Under the pieces are notes generated by a model. That model ran no database searches. It had not been told where the DNA came from and saw only the letters and a program-made list of their open reading frames with translations. A DNA stretch of 64,000 nucleotides from Chloracidobacterium sp. (GTDB lineage: Bacteria; Acidobacteriota; Blastocatellia; Pyrinomonadales; Pyrinomonadaceae), in assembly GCA_016711345.1 (NCBI GenBank), contig JADJTD010000001.1, positions 3,038,001-3,102,000 on the forward strand, in the 5' to 3' direction. Made by a program: the position numbers and the translations under genes. Positions within the stretch are counted from its first letter, which is position 1. Each line of letters starts with the position of its first letter. Below are positions 28,537 through 36,796 of the stretch, one piece after another.

Positions 28537-29235
28537 ATGAAGATTGCACTTATCGGTTACGGCGCGATGGGAAAGCTCATCCGAGCTCTTGCCGAGGAGA
28601 AAGGACACGAGATCGCTGTCGTTATTGATGACACGGACGCTAGTTTGTCGGCGGCAGAATTGGGCGAGAAGTTGAAGTGCTCCGATGTGGCGATAGATTT
28701 CACAACGGCTGGGGCCGTTCGGCGAAATGTCGAGGCTTGCGTGGCTGCGGGCGTGCGGCTCGTAGAAGGAACAACCGGGTGGAACGCACAGCGGGCCGAG
28801 ATCGAACAAATCGTCCACGGTGGCGACGGTGCGTTTGTTTTTGGTGCTAATTTTTCCATCGGCGTGAATATTTTTTATCGTATCGCCGATCTTGCAGCCG
28901 AACTTTTTGCTAAATTTCCCGAATACGAAACCTTTATAGAGGAGCAGCATCATTCACGCAAACTTGATAGCCCGAGCGGCACGGCTCTGAAACTCAAAGA
29001 GATTCTTGCCGAACATATCAAGAAAGACATCAGTATTTCTACGACACGGGCCGGTAGCATTCCTGGAACACATAGTGTCGGTTTCGACGGCCTCGCCGAT
29101 CAGATATTGCTCGAACACACGGCACGCTCACGTGAAGGATTTGCGTCGGGAGCGTTGCTTGCGGCGGAGTGGATCGTCGGGAAAAAGGGTTTTTATGAAT
29201 TCACCGATGTTATGGACGAGATCGTTGGAAAATGA
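28537..29235 (+). CDS. dapB: 4-hydroxy-tetrahydrodipicolinate reductase
   Basis: A 232-aa DapB, reducing the dapA product to tetrahydrodipicolinate with NAD(P)H. The N-terminal Rossmann motif is IALIGYGAMGKLI; the substrate-site signature EEQHHSRKLDSPSGTAL has catalytic H138/H139 and K142. Shorter than the 270-aa enteric enzyme because strands after the dinucleotide fold are reduced, as in other short bacterial DapB forms. The start lies 10 bp after a family A palindrome and lacks a clear ribosome site. Its stop overlaps the trpF-like start by 4 bases (ATGA), so the two are translationally coupled. Confidence 0.95.
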   Translation: MKIALIGYGAMGKLIRALAEEKGHEIAVVIDDTDASLSAAELGEKLKCSDVAIDFTTAGAVRRNVEACVAAGVRLVEGTTGWNAQRAEIEQIVHGGDGAFVFGANFSIGVNIFYRIADLAAELFAKFPEYETFIEEQHHSRKLDSPSGTALKLKEILAEHIKKDISISTTRAGSIPGTHSVGFDGLADQILLEHTARSREGFASGALLAAEWIVGKKGFYEFTDVMDEIVGK

Positions 29236-29882
29236 AACCGCGCGTAAAGATCTGCTGTATCGCCAATGAACAAGAGGCTGCCGATGCTATCTCATTTGGT
29301 GCATCTGCAATCGGCCTCGTCGGCAAAATGCCTTCGGGACCAGGGCCGATTGCGGATGAAGAAATCTATGCGATCGCCCGAACAGTGCCGCCGCCGGTAG
29401 CGACATTTTTGCTGACGAGCCAGCAAACTGCACAGGGTATCATCGATCATCATCACCGCACTAAAACCAACACTATCCAGATCGTTGACGAGCTGCACGG
29501 ACGTGATTACAAGGTAGTTCGTGACGCGTTGCCGCATATAAAGCTGGTACAGGTCATTCATGTAATTGATGAGCAATCGATTGACGAAGTCGCAGAACTT
29601 GCAGAATTTGTCGACGCGATCCTGCTCGACAGCGGAAATCCGAATCTTGCAGTAAAAGAACTTGGTGGTACAGGAAGACGACACGATTGGCGTCTGAGTC
29701 GAAGAATAGTCGAGACTTGCGGCAAGCCGGTTTTTCTTGCGGGCGGACTGAACGCGGAGAATGTCCGAGAAGCTATCGAAACGGTTCAGCCATTTGGTCT
29801 TGATCTTTGTTCAGGTGTGCGGACTGACGGGAAACTTGACCTGCGAAAGCTAGAGCAGTTTTTCAATGGTGTGAATCTATAA
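29232..29882 (+). CDS. Phosphoribosylanthranilate isomerase-like (TrpF family)
   Basis: A 216-aa (beta/alpha)8-barrel protein with TrpF features: N-terminal VKICCIAN (the usual form is KICGI, with the catalytic cysteine C8 kept), the acid residue D133 in ILLDSGNP, GGLNAENVREAI and the phosphate-binding GLDLCSGVRTDGKLD. The glycine after the catalytic cysteine is replaced by a second cysteine, and the phosphate loop has CSGVR for the common SSGVE. It should isomerise phosphoribosylanthranilate in tryptophan synthesis, but no other trp gene is nearby and it sits inside a lysine cluster coupled to dapB. A changed substrate is possible. Confidence 0.8.
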   Translation: MKPRVKICCIANEQEAADAISFGASAIGLVGKMPSGPGPIADEEIYAIARTVPPPVATFLLTSQQTAQGIIDHHHRTKTNTIQIVDELHGRDYKVVRDALPHIKLVQVIHVIDEQSIDEVAELAEFVDAILLDSGNPNLAVKELGGTGRRHDWRLSRRIVETCGKPVFLAGGLNAENVREAIETVQPFGLDLCSGVRTDGKLDLRKLEQFFNGVNL

Positions 29883-30461
29883 AATCAGAAGGATCAACCC
29901 ATCCTTTTCGTTCGCTTGCGTAACCACCACCGGACTGATTTTCGTTCGCATTTCAAAATGCAGGTGACACAGATAGCGGCCATTCGCATTGCCTACCTTA
30001 CCAATTTGCTCCCGTTTTTTGACCCCGCCGTCTCTTTTGAGGATCTCCAGCATGTGACCATATAGCGACTCGATCTTTTCTCCGGACGGTAACGTATGCT
30101 CAATGATCACGACATTTCCCCAGCCTGGTCCAGCATCTCCGGCATAGGTGATAATACCGTTGGCCGCCGCATAAACCGCTTCGCCGCAGTCCGTGTTACC
30201 GCCAGTATTTTTGTTCCAATCTTCGCCAAGATGGTCGTTCTCTCCAAAGTCTAAAGCGTTATACCATTCGTCCTTATCTTTCTTTTGAGTCACAACGTCT
30301 GTTTTTCCAACTGGATAGGCAAAACTGTCGGCAATTGCAACAGACTTTGGTTCAATATTGCTCTGTGTCGTGACGGAATTCTTCTGTTCAATAGTCGGAT
30401 ATTGACAAGCTATGGACAGGAAAATAAGAGCAGTTAATAAAAATAATTTTACAGCATTCAT
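29877..30461 (-). CDS. M23-family metallopeptidase lipoprotein
   Basis: A 194-aa predicted lipoprotein. The start at 30461 (MNAVKLFLLTALIFLSIAC) gives a standard signal peptide and lipobox cysteine C19; an upstream ATG at 30494 would add 11 polar residues. Residues about 70-190 are a LytM/M23 peptidase domain with zinc ligands in HLGEDWN and the active-site LCHLHFEMR, and a GNVVIIEHTLPSG strand. It probably cuts cell-wall cross-links from the periplasm, or acts as an activator of an amidase. It is the only minus-strand gene in this stretch, and its 3' end overlaps the trpF-like gene by 6 bp in convergent orientation. Confidence 0.87.
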   Translation of the reverse strand: MNAVKLFLLTALIFLSIACQYPTIEQKNSVTTQSNIEPKSVAIADSFAYPVGKTDVVTQKKDKDEWYNALDFGENDHLGEDWNKNTGGNTDCGEAVYAAANGIITYAGDAGPGWGNVVIIEHTLPSGEKIESLYGHMLEILKRDGGVKKREQIGKVGNANGRYLCHLHFEMRTKISPVVVTQANEKDGLILLIL

Positions 30462-30541
30462 AAATTCCGCAGATTTATTTTGTAACTTCAACATCGATAA
30501 GAATATACTTAAGCCAATTTTAGAGGCAATGTATTTTTCTT

Positions 30542-31438
30542 ATGACGATGAAAATTGACTGGATGCGTGGATGCGCGACGGCTCTTGTTACACCTTTCAA
30601 AAAGGACGGCTCGATCGACGGCGATTGCTTTAAGAAGCTGGTCGAACGGCAAGTGAAGAATGGCGTGAAGCTGCTTGTTCCGTGCGGGACGACCGGTGAA
30701 AACGTCACGATGGACGAGGATGAATTGTCGGAAGTAATACGGCTGACAGTCGGCGTAGCTAAACGGCACAAAGTTCATGTGATCGCCGGGACCGGAACCA
30801 ACAATACTGCTAATGCTATCGAACGGACACGAAAAGCCCGCGAGGTTGGAGCCGATGCGGCTCTTGTCGTGGCGCCGTATTACAACAAACCGACGCAGGA
30901 AGGAATGTTTGCCCATTTTTCCGAGATCGCGAGATCGGTGAAGGGGTTTCCGATCGTGCTTTACAACGTGCCTTCTCGGACCGCTTCGAATATCTCCGCC
31001 GAGACAACGCTGCGGCTGGCCGAAAAATACGAGAACATCGTTGCGACCAAAGAAGCATCTGGCGATTATTCGCAGATAATGGAGATACTGAAAAACCGGC
31101 CAAAGAACTTTAAGGTGTTTTCCGGTGATGACGCTGCGACATTGCCTTTGATCTCGCTCGGTGCCGACGGCCTTGTTTCGGTCATCGCCAACGAACTGCC
31201 AAAAGAAACCTCAAAAATGGTCGATCACGCACTCAATGGTTCGTTCCATTTTGCACGCAAGATCAATTACCGACTGCTGGAGTTGATGGAGGCAAACTTT
31301 GTCGAATCTTCGCCCGCTCCGTGTAAATTTGTGATGAAGGAAATGGGTCTATGCGAGGAAAATCTGCGGCTTCCGCTCGTGCCAGTAAAGGAAGCAACAA
31401 AGAAAAGATTGAAACAGATAATGGCCGAGATCTTGTAA
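30542..31438 (+). CDS. dapA: 4-hydroxy-tetrahydrodipicolinate synthase
   Basis: A 298-aa aldolase-type barrel that condenses pyruvate with aspartate semialdehyde. Signatures: RGCATALVTPF, PCGTTGENVTM (GTTGE), YNVPSRTASN with Y141, and VATKEASGD with Schiff-base lysine K170. Length is normal (about 292). Two close ATGs exist (30542 and 30548); the first was kept. Ribosome site is poor. It starts 80 bp after the divergent M23 gene, so it must have its own promoter in that gap, which I could not pinpoint. Confidence 0.96.
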   Translation: MTMKIDWMRGCATALVTPFKKDGSIDGDCFKKLVERQVKNGVKLLVPCGTTGENVTMDEDELSEVIRLTVGVAKRHKVHVIAGTGTNNTANAIERTRKAREVGADAALVVAPYYNKPTQEGMFAHFSEIARSVKGFPIVLYNVPSRTASNISAETTLRLAEKYENIVATKEASGDYSQIMEILKNRPKNFKVFSGDDAATLPLISLGADGLVSVIANELPKETSKMVDHALNGSFHFARKINYRLLELMEANFVESSPAPCKFVMKEMGLCEENLRLPLVPVKEATKKRLKQIMAEIL

Positions 31439-31441
31439 GTA

Positions 31442-31834
31442 ATGCTGAGTTTACCAGAACTCAACCTAACGGATGTGTTCGTGTGGCTTATGCTTGTGGC
31501 CACTGTAGTTGTTTTGGCGCTGTACTGGGGTATCTCGGCGATCCTTGTGGTTGTGAACGTTTCGAATAGTGGAAGATCACTGCGAAGTCTCAAATCATTC
31601 TTTCATTTTGCGGTTGTGAGTATCTTATTACTGGTCAATTTGGTGGTGTTTTACTGGTTCACATGGGGGCATCAAGATAGGAGACCTTTATTTGGAAAGA
31701 ATGACTTTTACCCTTTCCTCTGGCTACCACTAAATCTTCTAGTGAGCGTTGGATTAGGGAAAATCAGTTATAGGTATTTTTCGACTGGCAAGAATTCAAT
31801 CAATTCGGGGACTGCCGCGGAAGAGGGATTTTGA
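31442..31834 (+). CDS. Small membrane protein of unknown function
   Basis: A 130-aa protein with three predicted transmembrane helices: about residues 13-37 (VWLMLVATVVVLALYWGISA), 51-74 (FFHFAVVSILLLVNLVVFYW) and a weaker third at about 88-105. The C-terminus is polar. No family motif was recognised. It starts 3 bp after dapA stop and is followed directly by a second small membrane protein, so the two lie inside the dapA-dapD unit. Confidence 0.6.
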   Translation: MLSLPELNLTDVFVWLMLVATVVVLALYWGISAILVVVNVSNSGRSLRSLKSFFHFAVVSILLLVNLVVFYWFTWGHQDRRPLFGKNDFYPFLWLPLNLLVSVGLGKISYRYFSTGKNSINSGTAAEEGF

Positions 31835-31836
31835 CG

Positions 31837-32226
31837 ATGGAATTTGATGGCTTAAAAAGACCAGGCGGAACGGACGGAGGCATCATCGAGTTTGTTATCG
31901 GCCTTGTGATGACGATCTCTGGTGCATACATGCTCATCAGCCGCGTTGTCGTTGCGAGCGGCTTTTGGAATTGGGGCGGTTACAACTCGTTCGGTTTGTC
32001 GCTCGTCCCGCTCATTTTCGGCATCGCTTTTGTTTTCTTTAACGGCAGATCGATCATTGGCTGGATACTTGTAGGTCTGAGCGTTATTTTCATCGGCTCG
32101 GGGATACTGATGAATCTACAGATATACTTTCAGCCGACGAGCCTTTTTAATACGGTGATAATGTTGATCTTATTCGCCGGCGGCATTGGGTTGATCGCAA
32201 GAGCGGTATTTATTGCTCGAGATTAG
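31837..32226 (+). CDS. Small membrane protein of unknown function
   Basis: A 129-aa protein with a polar N-terminus (EFDGLKRPGGTDGG) and four predicted transmembrane helices (about residues 15-38, 48-68, 72-90, 100-123). A GAGGG site 9 nt before ATG 31837 supports this start over the in-frame TTG at 31831. Start region overlaps or touches the end of the preceding membrane-protein gene. Family not recognised; the pairing with its neighbour suggests a small membrane module carried in the dap operon. Confidence 0.65.
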   Translation: MEFDGLKRPGGTDGGIIEFVIGLVMTISGAYMLISRVVVASGFWNWGGYNSFGLSLVPLIFGIAFVFFNGRSIIGWILVGLSVIFIGSGILMNLQIYFQPTSLFNTVIMLILFAGGIGLIARAVFIARD

Positions 32227-32233
32227 AAAAACT

Positions 32234-33064
32234 GTGAATTTACGAAACCAAATAGAAGAATTGTTTGCGAAAACAGAGTTTACATCCGCAGATCGCGAGG
32301 TCTACGAGAATTTTAAGACGGCTCTTCGTCGTGGCGAGATCCGTTCGGCTGAAAAAGATGCGGACGGCAATTGGAATGCGAATGCTTGGGTAAAGCAGGG
32401 AATTTTGCTAGGGTTTCGGATGGGCAAGATGGTCGAGATTTCTAAGCCGACCGAGACACTGCAATTCTTTGACAAGGATACATTTCCGCTCCGTCCGATG
32501 ACGCTAGAGGACGGCGTCCGGATCGTGATAGGCGGCTCGGCGATACGTGACGGAAGCTATGTTGCACCGAGCGTAGTTGTGGTTCCGCCGGCTTACGTCA
32601 ATGTCGGAGCCTATGTCGATGAAGGCACGATGATCGATTCTCATGCTCTCGTCGGCTCGTGTGCGCAGATCGGCAAGCGTGTTCATCTCTCGGCGGCGGC
32701 ACAGATCGGCGGCGTTTTGGAGCCGGTTGGTGCAGTTCCGGTCATTATCGAAGATGATGTTCTGGTCGGTGGAAACACGGGCGTTTACGAAGGAACTATT
32801 GTTCGCGAAGGTGCAGTTTTGGCTTCCGGTGTGATACTGACGCGTTCGACTCCGGTATTTGATCTGCCGAATGGCCGCGTTATCAAATCCGAAGGTGACA
32901 AGCCGCTCGAAATTCCTGCCGGTGCTGTTGTTGTGCAAGGTTCACGAGCTGTGACGAGCGGATTTGGCAAAGACAACGGCCTCTCGATCTACTGCCCGAT
33001 CATCGTCAAATACCGCGACGAAAAGACCGACGCCTCGACCAAGCTTGAAGATTATTTGAGATAA
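32234..33064 (+). CDS. dapD: Tetrahydrodipicolinate N-succinyltransferase
   Basis: A 276-aa left-handed beta-helix acyltransferase. The hexapeptide region runs from about residue 95 to 215 (MIDSHALVGSCAQIGKRVHL, AQIGGVLEPV, DVLVGGNTGVYEGTIV), with a helical N-terminal domain and the C-terminal YCPIIVKY strand as in DapD (E. coli enzyme 274 aa). It succinylates tetrahydrodipicolinate and so marks the succinylase branch of lysine and diaminopimelate synthesis. GTG 32234 gives the expected N-terminus MNLRNQIEELF; the frame also allows TTG 32213, which would overlap the previous gene. Confidence 0.95.
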   Translation: MNLRNQIEELFAKTEFTSADREVYENFKTALRRGEIRSAEKDADGNWNANAWVKQGILLGFRMGKMVEISKPTETLQFFDKDTFPLRPMTLEDGVRIVIGGSAIRDGSYVAPSVVVVPPAYVNVGAYVDEGTMIDSHALVGSCAQIGKRVHLSAAAQIGGVLEPVGAVPVIIEDDVLVGGNTGVYEGTIVREGAVLASGVILTRSTPVFDLPNGRVIKSEGDKPLEIPAGAVVVQGSRAVTSGFGKDNGLSIYCPIIVKYRDEKTDASTKLEDYLR

Positions 33065-33071
33065 AATCTCC

Positions 33072-33096
33072 CGCAAAGTCGCAAAAGAACGCAAAG
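33072..33096. repeat. Half copy of family B repeat
   Basis: CGCAAAGTCGCAAAAG followed by AACGCAAAG resembles one arm of the 23881-23986 palindrome. No matching second arm is seen. It lies in the 45-bp gap between dapD and the RNB gene. Confidence 0.45.
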
Positions 33097-33109
33097 TAAG
33101 AGTAAGAAA

Positions 33110-34579
33110 ATGAACGATCAAGGATCGAGTAGTTGGCTGACACAGCGGGCACGTCAAACGATGGCTGAAAACGGTTTTGAGCCGGAGTTTTCGGACGCTG
33201 TTTCAGATCAATTGAACCAAATAAAAAATGCCGCTGAGCCTATCGCCGATGCCTCAATTAAAGATCTGCGTGCTCTGTTGTGGTCGTCGATAGATAATGC
33301 GAGTTCGCGCGATCTCGATCAGATCGAGTGGGCCGAAAGTTTGCCGAATGGCGATATTCGAGTGCTTGTCGGCATTGCGGATGTTGATACACTTGTCCCG
33401 AAAGATTCGCCCATAGACACGCACGCCGAGCAAAATACCGTCACCGTTTACACCGAAAGCAAGATATTTCCGATGCTGCCAGTTGAACTTTCGACGGATA
33501 TTACCTCGTTGAACGAAGGCGAAGATCGGCTGGCGATAGTCGCCGATATGACGGTCAAGGAAAATGGCGATGTGCCGGAGAGTACGTTTTACAGAGCGTT
33601 GGTTCGTAATCGCGAAAAGCTTGCTTACGAAGATGTCGGCGAATGGCTCGACAACGGCGGAGAGATGCCTCGTTCGGTCGTACAAACTTCGGGGTTGAAG
33701 GAGCAGATCGAGCTACAGAGACAGGCGGCGATTCGTTTGCAGGCATATCGTCGTGCAAAAGGCTCGCTGGAATTCGAATCTATCGAATCATCTGCCGTCG
33801 TTGAGGATGGCGAGATCAAAGGCATTGTGTCCGTCCATCCAAATTCGGCTCGCAAGCTGATCGAAAATTTTATGGTCGCGGCAAATGTCGAGATGGCCGA
33901 GTTTCTCGAAGCTCACGGATCGATCTCGCTCCGCCGCGTGGTCAAAACGCCTCAGCGATGGGACGGCATAGTTCGCATCGCCACCGAATATGGCGAGCAT
34001 TTACCTGATGAGCCGGATCAACCTGCGTTGGCAGATTTTCTAGAAAGACGCCGTGCGGCCGACCCCGAACATTTCCCAGACCTTTCGCTTTCGATAATAA
34101 AGTTGATCGGCAGCGGCGAGTATGTCGTCGAGCGTCCCGGCGAAGACACAGGCGGACATTTTGGGCTTGCGGTTCGCGATTATGCTCATTCGACTGCGCC
34201 AAATCGCCGTTTTACGGACATTGTTGTCCAACGGCTCGTCAAAGCGGTCATTTCAAACCAGCCATCGCCCTACACCGCCGATGAACTCGAGGCCATCGCC
34301 ACGCATTGCAATGATCAGGAGCGTGCCGCCCGTAAAGTCGAGCGAAAGATGCGAAAGGTAGTCGCGGCGACAGTGATGCAGCGGCACATCGGTGAGAATT
34401 TTGACGCCATCGTCACCGGCATTACGCCGAGCGGTACGTTTGCACGCATCCTGCGGCCGCCTGTCGATGGACGCATCGAACAAGGCGAACACGGGCTGAA
34501 TGTCGGTGAGAAAGTTAATGTGCGCCTGCTTTCAGCCGATCCGCGCAGCGGATTTATCGATTTTGCTGCCCATCGTTAA
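33110..34579 (+). CDS. RNB-domain (RNase II family) ribonuclease, short form
   Basis: A 489-aa protein with an RNB exoribonuclease domain (about residues 55-385) and a C-terminal S1-like RNA-binding domain (about 420-489; IVTGITPSGTFARIL). Catalytic acid cluster reads DNASSRDLDQIEWAE; RNase II has D..D-x-D-D here, so the last aspartate is a glutamine. A DLDQ form is, as I recall, found in a bacterial RNB subfamily. The later RNB signature YAHSTAPNRRFTDIVVQRL is intact. The N-terminal cold-shock domains of RNase II/R are missing, which explains the short length. It should degrade RNA 3' to 5', or have a narrower tRNA or rRNA trimming role. Confidence 0.88.
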   Translation: MNDQGSSSWLTQRARQTMAENGFEPEFSDAVSDQLNQIKNAAEPIADASIKDLRALLWSSIDNASSRDLDQIEWAESLPNGDIRVLVGIADVDTLVPKDSPIDTHAEQNTVTVYTESKIFPMLPVELSTDITSLNEGEDRLAIVADMTVKENGDVPESTFYRALVRNREKLAYEDVGEWLDNGGEMPRSVVQTSGLKEQIELQRQAAIRLQAYRRAKGSLEFESIESSAVVEDGEIKGIVSVHPNSARKLIENFMVAANVEMAEFLEAHGSISLRRVVKTPQRWDGIVRIATEYGEHLPDEPDQPALADFLERRRAADPEHFPDLSLSIIKLIGSGEYVVERPGEDTGGHFGLAVRDYAHSTAPNRRFTDIVVQRLVKAVISNQPSPYTADELEAIATHCNDQERAARKVERKMRKVVAATVMQRHIGENFDAIVTGITPSGTFARILRPPVDGRIEQGEHGLNVGEKVNVRLLSADPRSGFIDFAAHR

Positions 34580-34632
34580 ACCTGCTATTGAATATCTGTG
34601 ATAATAAATGTCTGTTTCACAGATAAAATTTC

Positions 34633-34661
34633 TTGCTATTTGCAGAAAATTATGCTAGGAT
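34633..34661 (+). promoter_or_regulatory. Extended -10 promoter
   Basis: TTGCTA (34633-34638), 17-bp spacer, TAGGAT (34656-34661), with TGC directly before the -10 hexamer giving an extended -10 element. It would start transcription near 34668, about 290 nt before the next gene. Confidence 0.55.
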
Positions 34662-34667
34662 TTTTCG

Positions 34668-34961
34668 TATAAAGAATTGCTCTTTGAAAACTTATTCTCA
34701 GAAAAACTTTTAAAAACGCGACTGAACGGAACGAATAGGATAATCCATTTATTAACAACAAGTTACACGTTCCAAGCCCGTTTCATGGTAGTAAGGAGTA
34801 TGAAGATTTCCTACTCCGGTAGGAAGAAGTAGGATTTGTTCCAGCGCTGAAAGCGATCTGTAGCAGTTTGAAAATTCTTTGGGCTTTGTATCTGACCTAT
34901 CAAATTTGCCGGGTTTAATCTCTTGGCGCATTCGTCTAAAATGGAAATTGAGGCAATTATA
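34668..34961 (+). promoter_or_regulatory. Long structured leader without coding sequence
   Basis: The 382-bp gap after the RNB gene has no convincing gene. It holds a hairpin TATCTGTG/CACAGATA near 34594-34626 (upstream of the promoter), then, within the predicted transcript, a boxA-like TGCTCTTT at 34678-34685, an exact 7-bp stem TTCCTAC-TCCG-GTAGGAA near 34809-34826, and a small stem CGCT-GAA-AGCG near 34841-34851. It could be a 5' leader, an independent small RNA or decayed repeat sequence. Confidence 0.35.
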
Positions 34962-35174
34962 ATGACAGAAAACGAACACGATAATGGCGAGAAACACGGG
35001 CTGAAAGAAAGCATTACCGGTTTTGGGCAAAAGATCATAGGCGAGATCGAGACGCTCGCGGGAGTTATAAACGCAGATCCGCTGGCGCAGGCCGAAGGCG
35101 AATTTAATGTCGAAGTCGGTACGGTTCGCGAGGACCTCGAGGAAAGCGGGATCGAGGAAGAGAAAGAAAAATGA
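34962..35174 (+). CDS. Small acidic CsbD-like protein
   Basis: A 70-aa highly charged protein (MTENEHDNGEKHGLKES...). The centre, GFGQKIIGEIETLAGVINAD and AEGEFNVEVGTVREDLEE, resembles the CsbD stress-protein pattern of G-x-x-K-x-x-x-G followed by an 'AEG' repeat, but the match is loose. The frame is open to TTG 34923 and ATG 34941; GAGG 8 nt before 34962 decides the start. It overlaps the aminotransferase start (ATGA), so translation is coupled. Function is not known; general stress protection is a guess from the family name only. Confidence 0.6.
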   Translation: MTENEHDNGEKHGLKESITGFGQKIIGEIETLAGVINADPLAQAEGEFNVEVGTVREDLEESGIEEEKEK

Positions 35175-36322
35175 TGCCGGCACGATCGATCGAGAATTTT
35201 GTATTGCCTCGGCGGATGCAGGGGCTGCAGCCGACACTGATACGGCAGTTTTTTGAGCGTGCGTTGCCGGACAGTATTAATTTCGGCCTTGGCGAGCCCG
35301 ATCTGCCGACGCCCGAATTCATGCGGGCCGAAGCCGCTCGTGTGACACTCGATGAGCAAAACGGCTACACATCGCATCCGGGAATTCCGGCGTTGCGTGA
35401 CAAGATCGCAGAGCAATATCCGCATCTCAAGTTGGAACGCAATAATGTTGTCGTGACGTGCGGTTCGCAGGAAGCGATGACAGCGGCATTCATGTGCATA
35501 GTTGACGAAGGCGATGAGGTGCTCGTGCCAAATCCGAGCTTTCCTGCCTATGACGCCTGCGTCAAGATCGCACAGGGAAAGCCTGTCTATTATCGTATGC
35601 CTGCGGATCGCGAATTTGCATTTGATATTTCAAATTTCAAATCTCAAATTACAGAAAAGACAAAAGCGGCCGTCGTTATCTCGCCATCCAATCCGACAGG
35701 CAAAATACTGACGCCCGAAGATCTGAAACAGATCGCGGACGCGTTAAAAGGCACGGGCATTTATCTTATCTCGGACGAGATATACAGCGACCTTTATTTT
35801 GGCGAACGGCCGCATTCGGCATCGCAATACTACGATAAGACCGTTATCGTCAGCGGCTTGTCAAAATCTCTGAGTATGACCGGCTGGCGTCTTGGCTGGG
35901 CGGCAAGTTCCGATGCCGACATTATGAATGCCATTCAGGTGCTTCACGGTTTTCTGACAGTTTGCACATCGACCATAACGCAAAAAGCTTCGCTCCTCGG
36001 CTGGACCGACGAAGCCGAGGCCGCCAAACAAAACGCCCGCGATATCTACAAAAAACGCGGAGCATTTTTGGTAGATCTTCTTGATAAAGAACTCGGATTA
36101 CACGCGACTTCGCCGGAAGGTGCTTTTTACACGATGCTTGATGTGCGTTCGCTTGGAGATGATATTGAGATCGCAGAAAAGTGTTTGCAAAATCGCGTGG
36201 TGACCGTTCCGGGCATTGCTTTTGGCGACGAGGCAAAAGGTTTTTTGAGAATCTCGTTTTGTAATACAGAGGAAAGGATGGCCGAGGGGGTTCGGCGGAT
36301 GAAAGGGGCCTTGTCATTGTGA
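35171..36322 (+). CDS. Class I/II PLP aminotransferase, dapC candidate
   Basis: A 383-aa fold-type I aminotransferase. Motifs: FGLGEPDLPTPEFM, VVTCGSQEAMTAA, SPSNPTGKILTPEDL, ISDEIYSDLYF and the lysine signature SGLSKSLSMTGWRLGW. Class and spacing match aspartate/aromatic-type enzymes of the archaeal and acidobacterial kind. In this cluster, lysC, asd, dapA, dapB, dapD and dapE are present and only the N-succinyl-LL-2-amino-6-ketopimelate aminotransferase (DapC) is unaccounted for, so this is the natural candidate; an aspartate aminotransferase supplying the pathway is the alternative. It is translationally coupled to the CsbD-like gene upstream and overlaps the TonB-like gene downstream by 4 bases (GTGA). 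Confidence 0.9.
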   Translation: MMPARSIENFVLPRRMQGLQPTLIRQFFERALPDSINFGLGEPDLPTPEFMRAEAARVTLDEQNGYTSHPGIPALRDKIAEQYPHLKLERNNVVVTCGSQEAMTAAFMCIVDEGDEVLVPNPSFPAYDACVKIAQGKPVYYRMPADREFAFDISNFKSQITEKTKAAVVISPSNPTGKILTPEDLKQIADALKGTGIYLISDEIYSDLYFGERPHSASQYYDKTVIVSGLSKSLSMTGWRLGWAASSDADIMNAIQVLHGFLTVCTSTITQKASLLGWTDEAEAAKQNARDIYKKRGAFLVDLLDKELGLHATSPEGAFYTMLDVRSLGDDIEIAEKCLQNRVVTVPGIAFGDEAKGFLRISFCNTEERMAEGVRRMKGALSL

Positions 36323-36768
36323 AATTGATTCCGCTCGCATTTATATTTGCATCCGCGATATTTTGCAGCACTATCCGCAATAAGATCGATCCGACTCCTA
36401 CACCTTTGCAGATAGTCGAATCAGCGCCGCAACCAAGTATCGATGCATCGGCGACGCCTACGCAAACGGAACCACCGAAAACTCAGCATTTTGGAGGATT
36501 GGTTTCCGGCGGCATCATGAACGGAAAAGCCAGGTCACTGCCGAAGCCGGATTATCCTGCTGCGGCTAAGGCGGTTAAAGCATCGGGAACGGTCATGGTT
36601 CAGGTCACGGTGGATGAAAAAGGTGTCGTTGTATCAGCCACCGCCGTATCGGGGCATCCGTTGCTCAGGAAGGCGGCTGTCGAGGCCGCGAAGAAGGCGG
36701 TTTTTGAGCCGACGATCCTGTCAGGAACGGCAGTTAAGGTCTCGGGAGCGTTGACGTTTAGTTTTTGA
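36319..36768 (+). CDS. TonB C-terminal domain protein
   Basis: A 149-aa protein with an N-terminal signal or anchor (residues 1-16, ending FC, a possible lipobox), a Pro/Thr-rich spacer (PTPTPLQIVESAPQPS), and a TonB C-terminal domain at about residues 70-149 (KPDYPAAAKAVKASGTVMVQ, VTVDEKGVVVSATAVSGHPL). It starts at GTG 36319, overlapping the aminotransferase stop. It lacks a long transmembrane helix, so it is unlikely to be a canonical energy transducer; such small TonB-C proteins are common in acidobacteria and of unknown role. Confidence 0.82.
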   Translation: MKLIPLAFIFASAIFCSTIRNKIDPTPTPLQIVESAPQPSIDASATPTQTEPPKTQHFGGLVSGGIMNGKARSLPKPDYPAAAKAVKASGTVMVQVTVDEKGVVVSATAVSGHPLLRKAAVEAAKKAVFEPTILSGTAVKVSGALTFSF

Positions 36769-36796
36769 TCAGAATTGAATTTTTTCTCGACAGCTT

